DNA of 64,000 bases from Candidatus Villigracilaceae bacterium (lineage in GTDB: Bacteria > Chloroflexota > Anaerolineae > Anaerolineales > Villigracilaceae): positions 62,001-126,000 of the forward strand of contig JAPKMP010000007.1 of the NCBI GenBank assembly GCA_026645935.1, written 5' to 3'. The notes under the pieces are model-generated. The model saw only the letters and a list, made by a program, of their open reading frames with translations. It ran no database searches and was not told the DNA's origin. The position numbers and the translations under genes are program-made. Below are positions 1 through 8,592 of the stretch, piece after piece; the stretch's first letter is position 1, and every line of letters starts with the position of its first letter.

Positions 1-1025
1 GAATAAAACTTGTTCCCGCCCTTATCCTAATTGTCGCGCTCGTAGCTGCATGTAACCTGCCCTCCGGCGCGCCCCAACCTGAAAACGATTTCGACATGGT
101 CTCGACCTATGCCGCGCAGACCGTCGAAGCGTCATTAAACCAGAGTCAACCTACAGCCACATCCGCGACTGAGAGCCAGCCGACAAGCCAGCCAGGACCG
201 GGAAGCGTCCAACCGACCGTCACCTCCCAGCCTCAACAGGCGGGTCAGCCTACCGCCACGTCCCTTCCGTGCAACCGCGCGTCGTTTGTGGAAGATGTGA
301 CCATCCCGGATAATACCAACATCACGGTTGGAAAAGCCTTCACAAAAACCTGGAGACTTAAGAACGTCGGCTCATGCACCTGGACCTCCGGCTATCAACT
401 CATTTTCGACTCCGGCGACCAGATGGGAGGTCCCGCCTCGCAGCAATTGACAAACGGCACAGTGCTGCCGGGACAGACCATCGATGTTTCCGTGAACCTC
501 GTCGCACCGAACTCCCCCGGGACATACAAAGGCAACTGGAAATTGAAGGATTCAGGCGGCGCAATCTTTGCCCTTTCAACCGGACCGTTCTGGGTCCAGG
601 TCAAAGCCGCTGCCGCGCCGGATTGGCCCACGCTCAAAAAGGGCGACAGCGGCAATGAAGTCTACGCCATTCAATATCTTCTGCTCCATCACGGGCAAAC
701 TCCCGCGGCTGACGGCATTTTCGGAAACGAGACCCAATCTGAAGTGGAAGATTTCCAGACCTTGAAGAATCTCAAAGAGGACGGCATCGTCGGCCCCGAA
801 TCCTGGCAGGCGTTGATCGTCACGGTCAAGCAGGGAGATACAGGTCCCGCCGTGCGTGCCGTTCAACAACTCCTGAGAGGCAAATTTGGGTTCAACAACG
901 TCACGGTGGACGGAATCTTCGGTCCCATCACCGCCCAAGCCGTAAAGGATTTTCAAGCCTCCAAAAACATCGCCTCCGACGGCATCGTCGGACCGAACAC
1001 CTGGCAGAAACTCATCAATAATTGA
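1..1025 (+). CDS. Lipoprotein with NBR1-type Ig domain and two peptidoglycan-binding repeats (5' end outside window)
   Basis: The frame is open from base 3 to the TGA at 1023-1025; the start codon must lie just left of the window. The first residues form a signal peptide ending in a lipobox (LVAAC, Cys encoded near base 51), so the product should be anchored on the outer face of the membrane. A Gln/Pro/Thr-rich linker follows, then an NBR1-like Ig fold (TWRLKNVGSCTWTSGY signature) and two tandem PG_binding_1 repeats, each with a DGIFG...DGIVGP pattern. These repeats bind cell-wall polymer in other proteins. No catalytic domain is visible, so a structural or wall-binding role is inferred. Confidence 0.88.
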   Translation, partial: IKLVPALILIVALVAACNLPSGAPQPENDFDMVSTYAAQTVEASLNQSQPTATSATESQPTSQPGPGSVQPTVTSQPQQAGQPTATSLPCNRASFVEDVTIPDNTNITVGKAFTKTWRLKNVGSCTWTSGYQLIFDSGDQMGGPASQQLTNGTVLPGQTIDVSVNLVAPNSPGTYKGNWKLKDSGGAIFALSTGPFWVQVKAAAAPDWPTLKKGDSGNEVYAIQYLLLHHGQTPAADGIFGNETQSEVEDFQTLKNLKEDGIVGPESWQALIVTVKQGDTGPAVRAVQQLLRGKFGFNNVTVDGIFGPITAQAVKDFQASKNIASDGIVGPNTWQKLINN

Positions 1026-1073
1026 CAGGTTGTTCTCCGCGTTCTTCCGCGCCCTATCTACCCTTAAAAACGA

Positions 1074-1105
1074 ACCCACCCCGGAACGTTCGTTCCGGGG
1101 TGGGT
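1074..1105. terminator. Bidirectional intrinsic terminator
   Basis: A 13-bp perfect stem (1074-1086 with 1093-1105) has a 6-base loop that can pair partly. A T run follows on the + strand, and an A run before the stem gives T's on the - strand. It lies between convergent genes ending at 1025 (+) and 1123 (-), as expected for a shared terminator. Confidence 0.85.
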
Positions 1106-1122
1106 CATATTTTTCACCGTCG

Positions 1123-1287
1123 CTATCGCAGAATTACCCACAGCGCATGAATGACGCCGGGGAAGCCGCCAAGGAAGGTCAACACGAGATTGATCCAAAA
1201 ATCATTATCGATCGTGTTCTTCTTCAAATACACAGCCAGCGGCGGGATGAGAAGCGCGACGATCACTTGTAAAACCTTGTTATCCAT
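1123..1287 (-). CDS. YqaE/Pmp3 family small membrane protein
   Basis: The product is 54 residues with two hydrophobic segments and the family pattern of an N-terminal helix (VIVALLIPPLAVYL) and a second helix containing GGFPGVIHALWVI. Proteins of this family are very small and usually linked to membrane potential and salt or cold stress. The start at 1287 is chosen because AAAGGAGAACAA sits just upstream; the longer in-frame extension has no ribosome binding site and is not hydrophobic. It stands alone, ending at the bidirectional terminator. Confidence 0.88.
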   Translation of the reverse strand: MDNKVLQVIVALLIPPLAVYLKKNTIDNDFWINLVLTFLGGFPGVIHALWVILR

Positions 1288-1393
1288 ATTTGTTCTCCTT
1301 TGAAATGAACTTGAAACGACGAATTCAAAGGTATGAACACCGGAGGAGGCTGATTCGTTGCGGGGGCTGAAGCGGGATTCGAAGCATCCAGGA

Positions 1394-3457
1394 TCATCTG
1401 AGAATGAATTTGTCCTGGTTTTCATCATAGGCAAGGATCAACACCCTGCCTTTTTCAAAACTCACATCACCGGAAAATAACCGCCGATAATCGCTCGAAT
1501 CATCCTTCAGCCAAATCTCCACATGATGCGTTCCCGGTTCGATCTCCAAAAATTCCAGCGCAGAGATGCGCCCATTGCCGCTGATGCCCGAAGGCTCATA
1601 GGTATCGTCCAAGATCGTATTTCCGTCCACCATCACCCGCACACTGACGGGAAAATGAACGCCGCCGAAAATCTTCACGGGGTCTGCGCCTTCCGGCAGA
1701 GTCACGCCTTCAGGAATTGTCGCAGCCTCGATCCTGCCTCTTGCGTCGACCGCGATCCGCATCGCGCTTCCATCCGCCGCTTTCATCCCTGCCCGAACAT
1801 CGAGGGGCAGCGCCAGCGCAAACAGAACAAGCAACAACACGGTCCCGACAAGTCCGCCCACAAGGGAGGGAATCAATTTATTCCGTTCCTTCACCGGGGG
1901 CAGGGTCGACTTTCCGTTCCCGTTTTCCGACCCGTTCTTATGAAATTCGGTCAAAAAGGTTTCCACCGCCCACACATCGCCAGGAGTTGTCTCGAGCCAA
2001 TGCAAACCCCTGGTCGTCAATGCGGGGCGCAAATGCAGGCGATTAAGAATCCAATGCGCATCCTCCCGGTTTGGAGAGTCGTCGTAAGGCTGCGAGAGGA
2101 TGACAACGCTGCGCGCGCCTTCCTGCTGAAGCGATTTGATCCATTCGATATTGACCGCACCCGCAGACGGCAACACCGCCGTGACTACGCGCGCCGCCTC
2201 CCCCTCCCCCCAACTTGACACTGCGACATGATCGTGGTCCCTCCTGATATTGAGACGGGCAGGCAATCCGCCCAGCGCTTCATCGCGTTGACTTGCAAAC
2301 AACACCGTGACGGGATTCCCCGCCTGCCGTTCTCGATGCAAGGCTCCACGCACCGCGCCGAAAGTCTGTTCACTGTTATAACCTCCCTGCAGGTCTATCG
2401 CATCCGTCGGACAAGCCCCCGCACAGATGCCGCACCCCGTACATTGCGCAGTGTTTATGACAGCAAGTTTGTTATAGATCGTGTCATCGTTCCGCGTCAC
2501 CATGCGGATGGCATCGTACGGACATTCGGCATAACAAATATTGCATCCCGTGCATTTCGGGTCATTGACCACTGCGGGACCCAGATCTTTTCCACGCGCC
2601 AGCCAGGGCAGGAGGAATAAACTCCCGCCAAGCAGGACTGCCAGTCCCCAAAAGATCAAATTGCCCCATTGATCGATCAACGGAAGGAATCCGAGGTAAT
2701 AGGCATCCATCGGCACTGACTCGACAAGCGTCGAAAGGTCCGCTTCCGCAAACATTTCCACAGGCTTGATGAGGGAAAGGATCACCAACCCGACGACCGC
2801 CTGAACGCTCACCCAGCGGGGCGACCACCAGCGGGCGCGTGAAAGCTTAAGACCGTGAATGTAAATACCCAGAAAACCGATCAACGGCAGGAAGACATGC
2901 AGGAAGATGATGATGACGAAATTCGAGAACGTGCGTGATTCGATATCCGCGGCGACGTAGGTCAGGCCTGAAGTACCGGCAAGCGTTTGCATCATGTATT
3001 CGGTCATCCACTGCGCCCGCTGATCCCAGACAAGCCAGTAACCGAACGTCCCCGTCAACCACGTCCCTGCCAGCATGATCCAGCCGCTCGTCCATGCCAG
3101 CCAGCGCTGACCCCAATATTTATCGCTGAACAGCATCTTCAAAAGATGAAGTACGATGAGCAAGATCATCGCATCGCTGGCATAACGGTGAACACTGCGC
3201 ATGAGTGAGCCAAACCAGGTCGAATCGATCCTTTCGACGGTGGCATGGGCGACATCCAGCCCGGGACGATAGAGTACCGTCAGGTACACACCCGTGGCGA
3301 TCAACACAAGAAGCATGAAGATGGTCAATGTGCCGAGATGATAAAGGGGATTGAAATCCGATTTGGCGAATCGGTTGATCGATCCTTCGATTTTTGTCCA
3401 CAGTTTTTCAAGGGAACGGAGGATTTTACGGTCTGCATAAGGGTTCGGAAGTGTCAT
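1394..3457 (-). CDS. Cytochrome b / 2x[4Fe-4S] ferredoxin / MvhD-like fusion membrane protein
   Basis: This is a 687-residue multi-domain redox protein. Residues 35-230 are a cytochrome b N-terminal domain with two bis-His pairs spaced H-x13-H (H90/H104 and H187/H201). After further membrane helices comes a two-cluster ferredoxin (C302, C305, C308, C312 and C339, C342, C345, C349, each CxxCxxCxxxC). Residues about 370-510 resemble the MvhD/HdrA-associated iron-sulfur family in fold pattern, but the usual cysteines are not obvious. A further helix near 545 precedes a C-terminal beta-rich domain. It probably moves electrons between a soluble Fe-S donor and the quinone pool. No Rieske gene is adjacent. 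The next gene on the same strand is a copper ATPase for oxidase assembly. Confidence 0.82.
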   Translation of the reverse strand: MTLPNPYADRKILRSLEKLWTKIEGSINRFAKSDFNPLYHLGTLTIFMLLVLIATGVYLTVLYRPGLDVAHATVERIDSTWFGSLMRSVHRYASDAMILLIVLHLLKMLFSDKYWGQRWLAWTSGWIMLAGTWLTGTFGYWLVWDQRAQWMTEYMMQTLAGTSGLTYVAADIESRTFSNFVIIIFLHVFLPLIGFLGIYIHGLKLSRARWWSPRWVSVQAVVGLVILSLIKPVEMFAEADLSTLVESVPMDAYYLGFLPLIDQWGNLIFWGLAVLLGGSLFLLPWLARGKDLGPAVVNDPKCTGCNICYAECPYDAIRMVTRNDDTIYNKLAVINTAQCTGCGICAGACPTDAIDLQGGYNSEQTFGAVRGALHRERQAGNPVTVLFASQRDEALGGLPARLNIRRDHDHVAVSSWGEGEAARVVTAVLPSAGAVNIEWIKSLQQEGARSVVILSQPYDDSPNREDAHWILNRLHLRPALTTRGLHWLETTPGDVWAVETFLTEFHKNGSENGNGKSTLPPVKERNKLIPSLVGGLVGTVLLLVLFALALPLDVRAGMKAADGSAMRIAVDARGRIEAATIPEGVTLPEGADPVKIFGGVHFPVSVRVMVDGNTILDDTYEPSGISGNGRISALEFLEIEPGTHHVEIWLKDDSSDYRRLFSGDVSFEKGRVLILAYDENQDKFILR

Positions 3458-3531
3458 TAATTGAATTCCAGATTTGATGTTTGTATTGAGTTTGCCCGGT
3501 CATGCCGTGGCGGCTTTGTGCGAGCACCGCC

Positions 3532-5916
3532 TTAATCGAGCTTCGGGTCATTGCCATCCAACAATGGATAATTGTTCATCTTCATCGCATTGCTGGTGAC
3601 GAAAATGCTGCTTGCCACCATTGCAAACGCGGAAAAGACGGGCTGCAACAAGCCCGCCATCGCCAGCGCAACGCCCACCAGGTTATAGACCACCGCCCAA
3701 CCGAGGTTTTGCCGCACGCGCTTCATCGACTCGCGGGAAAGATCGATCAACCATGGGACCATTTTCAGATCATCTCGCATCAAAACAATGTCCGCTGCGG
3801 TTCGAGCGACGTCCGTGCCGTGGTTCATGGCGAGTCCCACGGTCGCTGCGGCAAGCGCGGGACCATCGTTGATCCCGTCGCCGACCATGGCGGCATTTTG
3901 CGAAAGCCGTTTCATCTTTTCGTCCGGCATCAGCGCGGCTTGCACAGGAACACCAAGCGTTCTTTGCCAGCGTTCGCCCGCGCTGGATTCGTCCCCGGTC
4001 AACACGCCGAGTTCCAGTCCGCGCGACTGCAATTGAGTCATAACCTCTTTCGCTTCCGCGCGGATTGTCTCTCCAAGCCCCACCACCCCGACAACCTGCC
4101 CATCCCACCCGGCATAGACGACGACCAAACCCGCTCCCCTCCACGTCTCAGCCTGCTTGCTCATTTCCTCAGGCATGGTCAACCCCTCGGCAGACATAAG
4201 ACGAGCAGAGCCAATGTAAACAGGAGATTGGAGGCTGGGGATTAGAGACCGGGCATTGGTAATCGGCAATCGACCGACAACGCCGAGCGCGGGGATGGAT
4301 TTGAAGGATTCTGGTTTTATCAAATCAATCCCCTGTGATTTGGCATATTCCACGATCGCCTTCGCCAAGGGATGTTCCGATTCGTTCTCAACCGAAGCAA
4401 CGATTTGCAATATCTTTGCTGAATTTGAGAATACACCTTGAACTTTCATCGGCAATTGACTGAGTGTGCCGGTCTTATCAAAGAATACTTTTTCGACCTT
4501 TGCCAATCTTTCCAACGAGGCAGTGCTCCGCAGGATGGCGCCAGATTCAGCGGCGCGTTCAAGCGACAGCCAAAGCGTGAGCGGAGTTGCCAACCCGAGA
4601 GCGCATGGGCAGGCAATCAGCAATACGGACAGCGCAACGAGCAGTCCCTGCTCGAAGCCAGAGATGGCATTCCAAATGAGGAAGGCAATCGTGGCGAGTG
4701 TAAGCGCGATGGGAGTCATCCAAGCGGAAAGTTTATCAACCAGGCCTTCGAGCGGCGAGCGCGCCCAAAGCGCTTCGTGCAGCAAACGCCCAATCTGCCC
4801 AGCCATTGTGGATTCGCCGACAGCGGTTGCAATGACTTCGAAACTGCCATCGAGGTTGATCGTGCCTGCTTTGACGGAGTCGCCTTCGCGGTGTGAGGCA
4901 GGCCTGGGTTCACCGGTGAGGAGCGATTCGTCCACATCCCCTTCTCCAGAGGCGATCAAACCGTCGACGGGGAACCGGGCTCCGGGGCGGACACGGAGGC
5001 GCATGCCTGGTTTGAGGTCAGATACGCTCACTTCTTTATCCGCTTCGTTGGTGACGACAGTGGCTGTATCCGGAATCTGCTCCAGCAATTTCATCACTGC
5101 CTTGTTGCTGGATTTATGCGCCTGCATTTCGAGCCAGCGCCCGACAGAGACGAGGAAGATCAGCATGGTGGCGGTGTCGAAATACAACCCGCCATGACCG
5201 ATAATGAGATGATAAACAGAAAGACCAAACGCGGAGAACGTGCCAATGGTGATGAGCGTGTGCAGGTTGGGCTGTCCGCGCAGGAGGGAGGCAAAGCCCG
5301 CGCGAAGAATCGGCAGACCAAGCAGAAGCAAAACAGGAATGCTTGTCACCAACATCATCACCTGGAAGAAATCCACAAGCGGCTGGGACTCAGGCGTTGC
5401 CCAACCGAAAATTTCCCGCGCATATATGCCTGCGCCAACAATCATGTCGTGCAACACCATCACGCCGCTGATGAGCAGGCGCATGTAGAAAGACTCTTCC
5501 TCATCGTAGGGCTTTTCGTTTGGCAGGGTGGCTTTGTAGCCAAGGGTTTTGACGCGCTTTTTGAGTAATTTGGGATTGGTGATCGAGGCGTCGTAGGTCA
5601 GGTTTGCCTGTTGTTGAATGAAATTTACGTCTGCCGAAGCAACCCCTCTTGTGCGTTTAAGTTGTTCACCCACGAGCCACGCACAGGAGGAACACCACAT
5701 CCCGCCGAGCGTGAGGGTGACGTTTTCTACATCCGCTTCGTTGACAAGGACAGTTGGTTTGGCGGGAGATTCTTCGAGCAGTGCGGAGACTTCCTTGCAG
5801 GATGGACAGCAAAACACATCTCCCCGGTCGTTGGTGAGGGGGTGTAGGGTGGAGAGTCCGCACAGGGAGCAGGTGGAGAGAGAGTCGGTGGGGAAAAGGG
5901 TAGCCGTCAAAGTCAT
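3532..5916 (-). CDS. Heavy-metal P1B-type ATPase, CcoI/FixI/CtpA-like copper exporter
   Basis: The 794-residue product has the full P1B set: an N-terminal CxxC...CCxxC cysteine cluster typical of CcoI/FixI, an HMA domain with MWCSSC, the CPC transport motif (CPCALGLATP), the DKTGT phosphorylation loop and the GDGINDGPAL hinge. Family members with this N-terminus move Cu(I) outward for assembly of heme-copper oxidases, which fits the CuA/CuB-dependent operon at 14.3-16.7 kb. The ATG at 5916 is preferred over an in-frame TTG at 5946 because the predicted -10 box (5939-5944) places the transcript start downstream of the TTG. A Crp/Fnr-type site lies upstream at 5966-5981. Confidence 0.9.
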   Translation of the reverse strand: MTLTATLFPTDSLSTCSLCGLSTLHPLTNDRGDVFCCPSCKEVSALLEESPAKPTVLVNEADVENVTLTLGGMWCSSCAWLVGEQLKRTRGVASADVNFIQQQANLTYDASITNPKLLKKRVKTLGYKATLPNEKPYDEEESFYMRLLISGVMVLHDMIVGAGIYAREIFGWATPESQPLVDFFQVMMLVTSIPVLLLLGLPILRAGFASLLRGQPNLHTLITIGTFSAFGLSVYHLIIGHGGLYFDTATMLIFLVSVGRWLEMQAHKSSNKAVMKLLEQIPDTATVVTNEADKEVSVSDLKPGMRLRVRPGARFPVDGLIASGEGDVDESLLTGEPRPASHREGDSVKAGTINLDGSFEVIATAVGESTMAGQIGRLLHEALWARSPLEGLVDKLSAWMTPIALTLATIAFLIWNAISGFEQGLLVALSVLLIACPCALGLATPLTLWLSLERAAESGAILRSTASLERLAKVEKVFFDKTGTLSQLPMKVQGVFSNSAKILQIVASVENESEHPLAKAIVEYAKSQGIDLIKPESFKSIPALGVVGRLPITNARSLIPSLQSPVYIGSARLMSAEGLTMPEEMSKQAETWRGAGLVVVYAGWDGQVVGVVGLGETIRAEAKEVMTQLQSRGLELGVLTGDESSAGERWQRTLGVPVQAALMPDEKMKRLSQNAAMVGDGINDGPALAAATVGLAMNHGTDVARTAADIVLMRDDLKMVPWLIDLSRESMKRVRQNLGWAVVYNLVGVALAMAGLLQPVFSAFAMVASSIFVTSNAMKMNNYPLLDGNDPKLD

Positions 5917-5938
5917 TGTGAAAATTTTATCAAGCAGT

Positions 5939-5981
5939 ATTATCAACCCAAAAGCGGATAAAAACTGTGACTTTTGTTACG
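5939..5981 (-). promoter_or_regulatory. Crp/Fnr-type site (TGTGA-N6-TTACG) and -10 box of the copper ATPase gene
   Basis: The palindrome at 5966-5981 reads TGTGACTTTTGTTACG on the + strand, one base off TGTRA-N6-TYACA. On the - strand it is followed by 21 nt and a GATAAT hexamer (5944-5939). This places the site about 41 bp before the inferred transcript start, the class II activator position. The geometry is the same as at 16789-16831. Confidence 0.6.
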
Positions 5982-5982
5982 T

Positions 5983-6762
5983 TTATGGAAAATGTTCACT
6001 TTTATTTGGAGGTATGTCAAACAGCCTTCCTGTCTCATCGTTTCCACAGGCTTCGTCAATTTCGCGGGCGTTTGGCAGTCGCGCATACATGGCGGCGGAG
6101 TTGATCTTTGCGGTTTCGGGCTGGAGATAGTTTCGATGATGTCCCAGATTCATCGGCGGAACTTGGAGCATGTTCCATAGGACGTTGATCTGTTCCTCCT
6201 GCCGCGACGGTTCGGAAAAGTAGAGTTCCTCATACACCAATTTGACGGCTTCGTGGGCGAGACGCTCATCCACGATTGACTCAAAACACTCCAGGCGAGC
6301 CTTCATCCCTACCACGCGCTGTTGAATATCCGCCATGTTGAGCGGCTGGAGATTTTGATAATACTCATCCAAAGGTTTGGTCATCTCCCATTTTTTCCAT
6401 AACCGTGTTTGTTCGGCGATCAAAACAGAGACGACTGATTGCAACAGATTTCTTCTTCGCAGGAAGATGATCTTGCAATCGGCGCGTCGCAGCAGGTGGG
6501 CGATGAAGTCGGGAGGCAGTTGGTAATCGAGAATTTTGATGCCGTTGTAAGACTCGAAAATCTCCGCGACCTGCGCTTCGAGTGACGGGATGTCGTGGAC
6601 GAGTTCCAGATAGTTTTTGTTGCCCGCCTCCCAGCGCGTGAAGTTTTCGTTGAATGGCTCTTCGATGATGTTCAACGCGGGATGCGATTGGAGGATCTCG
6701 TAGAGGCTGGAACTGCCGCTGCGAGGGTGGGCATGGAAGAGGAGGCGGAGGGAGCGACTCAC
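5983..6762 (-). CDS. Sulfotransferase-family protein
   Basis: The 259-residue protein begins with a P-loop-like PAPS-binding motif (HPRSGSSSL, residues 12-20) after a short beta strand, as in the Sulfotransfer_1/3 families, and has a downstream helix-rich body with a second strand (CKIIFLRRRNLLQS) that matches the 3'-phosphate-binding region. Such enzymes transfer sulfuryl groups from PAPS to carbohydrates or small molecules; the acceptor cannot be read from sequence. The start is GTG at 6762, preceded by GGGGCGAAG. It is the last gene of the - strand run before the copper ATPase promoter. Confidence 0.78.
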   Translation of the reverse strand: MSRSLRLLFHAHPRSGSSSLYEILQSHPALNIIEEPFNENFTRWEAGNKNYLELVHDIPSLEAQVAEIFESYNGIKILDYQLPPDFIAHLLRRADCKIIFLRRRNLLQSVVSVLIAEQTRLWKKWEMTKPLDEYYQNLQPLNMADIQQRVVGMKARLECFESIVDERLAHEAVKLVYEELYFSEPSRQEEQINVLWNMLQVPPMNLGHHRNYLQPETAKINSAAMYARLPNAREIDEACGNDETGRLFDIPPNKSEHFP

Positions 6763-6783
6763 TTCATCTTCGCCCCGACGTTG

Positions 6784-7155
6784 TCAGTCTGTGATGTCTT
6801 TGCGGAACAAGAACAGCAGCGCGGTGAAGATCACGTTGATGATCAGCGGAGGTCCTGCCTGAGAAAAATTCAACACGCCCATCACCAGCTGATAACCAAA
6901 AACGACCACGTGACCCGTCGTGAGTGCGAGGATAACGCGCGAGAGTTTGCCCAAGCCGTCGCCGCCGCGCGCGGCAAGGAAGGCAACGTAGGCGAAGATC
7001 AGCGTCAACTGTCCGTAGAGCATGTTCAACGCCGCGTCAGGCAGTTTGTTATTCAAGACCTTCTCGGCGATGCCCGGCAGGAACAGGAACAGAAAGCCGA
7101 ACACCGCCAGGTATGCTGCGATGACGTACAGGGTGATTTGTAGTCGCTTGCTCAT
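6784..7155 (-). CDS. Small four-helix membrane protein
   Basis: The 123-residue product has four predicted membrane helices and no catalytic motif. I do not recognise a named family, although it resembles the DUF4345/DoxX-like small membrane proteins and its neighbour at 9163-9552 in size and layout. The start at 7155 is set by AAAGGAGAAATAAA immediately upstream. It follows the UGA-containing methyltransferase gene by 49 bp and is probably co-transcribed with it. Confidence 0.75.
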   Translation of the reverse strand: MSKRLQITLYVIAAYLAVFGFLFLFLPGIAEKVLNNKLPDAALNMLYGQLTLIFAYVAFLAARGGDGLGKLSRVILALTTGHVVVFGYQLVMGVLNFSQAGPPLIINVIFTALLFLFRKDITD

Positions 7156-7204
7156 TTTATTTCTCCTTTGGTTGTTGAATGTGGATTTTTCTCTTACGCC
7201 AGAA

Positions 7205-7990
7205 TCACATCGGCTTGCGGGCGCGGAAACTGATGCCCTGCGTGCCATAATCCAACGCGTCCGAGGGATCGGGCGTGTCCACGTAACTGTTGTATTTGTG
7301 GACGATCTCCCCGTTTTCAAAACCAGCCGCGCTCACGGCGCGGAGCAACTCTGCATCCAGCAGAGCGCCGGCAATTCAGCCCGTCCACAGCGAGATGTCG
7401 TCCAGCGCGTCGGACGGCAGCTCGCGTTCGACGAGAATATCCCCAACCTGTAAACGTCCGCCTGGTTTGAGGATGCGGAACCATTCGCGCAATGTTTCGG
7501 TCTTGTCGAGGGTCAGGTTGAGGACGCCGTTGCTGATGACCACGTCCGCGAAGTTATCGGGGATGGGAAGCGACTCGGCGAGTCCTTCGCGGAACTCGAC
7601 ATTGGATGCGCCCATCGCTTCCGCCCCCGCCCGCGCCTTGTTCAACATCTCGGGGGTCATGTCCACGCCGACGACTTTTCCCACCGCACCAACCAAGCGC
7701 GAGGCGATCAGCGAATCGAACCCCGCGCCCGAGCCGACATCCACGACCGTTTCTCCAGCGTTGACTGTCCCCACCGAGTATGGGTTCCCTGTCCCTGCAA
7801 ATGAAGCAACATTGGCTTCGGGCAAGTCTTTGTACAGGCTTTCGTCGTAGCCGAGCATGTCTGCAAGTTTGCGACCCGTGTGGAAGTGATAGCCCTTGGT
7901 CGGGTCGAGTGCGACGTTGGTGTATTCTTTTTGAATCTCCACCCTGAGTTCTTCGAGCGAAATCTTTGGAAGGTTTTGATGGTGTGTCAT
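7205..7990 (-). CDS. ArsM-like SAM methyltransferase with in-frame UGA (candidate selenoprotein)
   Basis: The frame starts at 7990 (AAAGGAGAATCAA upstream), meets TGA at 7378-7376 (codon 205), then continues in the same frame for 56 more codons to a TGA at 7207-7205, 261 residues in all. Motif I (VDVGSGAGFDSL) and the post-motifs mark a class I methyltransferase of the arsenite-methyltransferase group. The interrupting codon lies in LWTG[UGA]IAGALL, which corresponds to the catalytic arsenic-binding cysteine region (ECLGGAL) of ArsM. The downstream part (AELLRAVSAAGFENGEIV...) is the normal family C-terminus. A hairpin begins 10 nt after the UGA. Selenocysteine decoding is inferred; a sequencing error or nonsense mutation from a Cys codon is the alternative. 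Confidence 0.72.
7349..7365 (-). promoter_or_regulatory. Candidate bacterial SECIS hairpin
   Basis: On the - strand, CTCTGC (7365-7360) pairs perfectly with GCAGAG (7354-7349) around a UGGAU loop. Additional G-U and G-C pairs can extend the stem past a one-base bulge. The apical loop starts 17 nt after the UGA, inside the known 16-37 nt range for bacterial SECIS elements, and has G among its first two loop bases, as such elements require. Confidence 0.5.
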
Positions 7991-8089
7991 TTGATTCTCC
8001 TTTGGCTTGAAACGGACGACGACAGAAAAATTTTTGCAGGCGCCTCCTTTTGGTTCGTCAACATTACGCATAATGCAACTGTCTGCGTT

Positions 8090-8518
8090 TCATTCCTCCA
8101 GCGCTTTCTTCAAGGCTTGCATGGTGTCGTCCATTTGCTTGTCCATCTGGCTTTTCATCAAGCCTTCGGCAAGTTTGAACAAACCGCCGAACTCACCTTC
8201 ACCGAAGAGAGTAACCAGCGTGCCGCCGCCTTCCGCTTTGAACAAGAATCCGCCATTCATGGAGACGGGCGCGTCCACAGTTTTGTATTCGTAGCGCGTG
8301 GACGGCTCCCAGACGGTAACTTCGGACTTCATCTCCATTTTCTGTCCGAGCATTTTCGACACGAACGCGTATTGCGTGCCGACGCGCGTCGCGCCCTCGG
8401 TCAGGATTTTGGATTCGATGAATCCGACCATCCATTTGGAGGCGTTGCTGAAGTCGGTGGCGAAGGCAAATGCCTTCTCGGGCGCGCAGTTGATGTGGAT
8501 TGATTTTTCGAGTTTCAT
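8090..8518 (-). CDS. SRPBCC/START-like domain protein
   Basis: The 142-residue protein starts with the typical SRPBCC beginning (KSIHINCAPEKAFAFATDFSNASKWM) and ends with a long amphipathic helix (LAEGLMKSQMDKQMDDTMQ), which forms the lid of the hydrophobic cavity in this fold. Members bind lipids or other hydrophobic ligands or act as cyclases; the ligand is unknown. GAAGGAGAAAATC precedes the ATG at 8518. It lies directly upstream of the methyltransferase gene on the same strand, so a shared transcript is likely. Confidence 0.82.
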   Translation of the reverse strand: MKLEKSIHINCAPEKAFAFATDFSNASKWMVGFIESKILTEGATRVGTQYAFVSKMLGQKMEMKSEVTVWEPSTRYEYKTVDAPVSMNGGFLFKAEGGGTLVTLFGEGEFGGLFKLAEGLMKSQMDKQMDDTMQALKKALEE

Positions 8519-8551
8519 GATTTTCTCCTTCTTGAGATGTAATGGGAAAAC

Positions 8552-8571
8552 CCGACGTTAGAGAACGTCGG
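8552..8571 (-). terminator. Hairpin, possible partial terminator within the operon
   Basis: An 8-bp perfect stem (8552-8559 with 8564-8571) has a 4-base loop, followed on the - strand by GTTTTCCC. It separates the gene at 8593-9084 from the SRPBCC gene. The short T run suggests attenuation or RNA processing rather than a full stop. Confidence 0.45.
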
Positions 8572-8592
8572 TTACACACGTGTCCGCTAAAA

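Noticed and set aside
4466-5197. 243-codon + strand frame
   Set aside because: Antisense shadow of the copper ATPase gene with low-complexity Ser/Arg composition.
5917-5946. TTG start of the copper ATPase at 5946
   Set aside because: The predicted -10 box overlaps it, so this codon would not be transcribed; the ATG at 5916 is used.
7376-8071. Methyltransferase read as a complete 231-residue gene ending at 7376
   Set aside because: The family C-terminus continues in the same frame after the TGA, and the 27-residue N-terminal extension to 8071 lacks a ribosome binding site.
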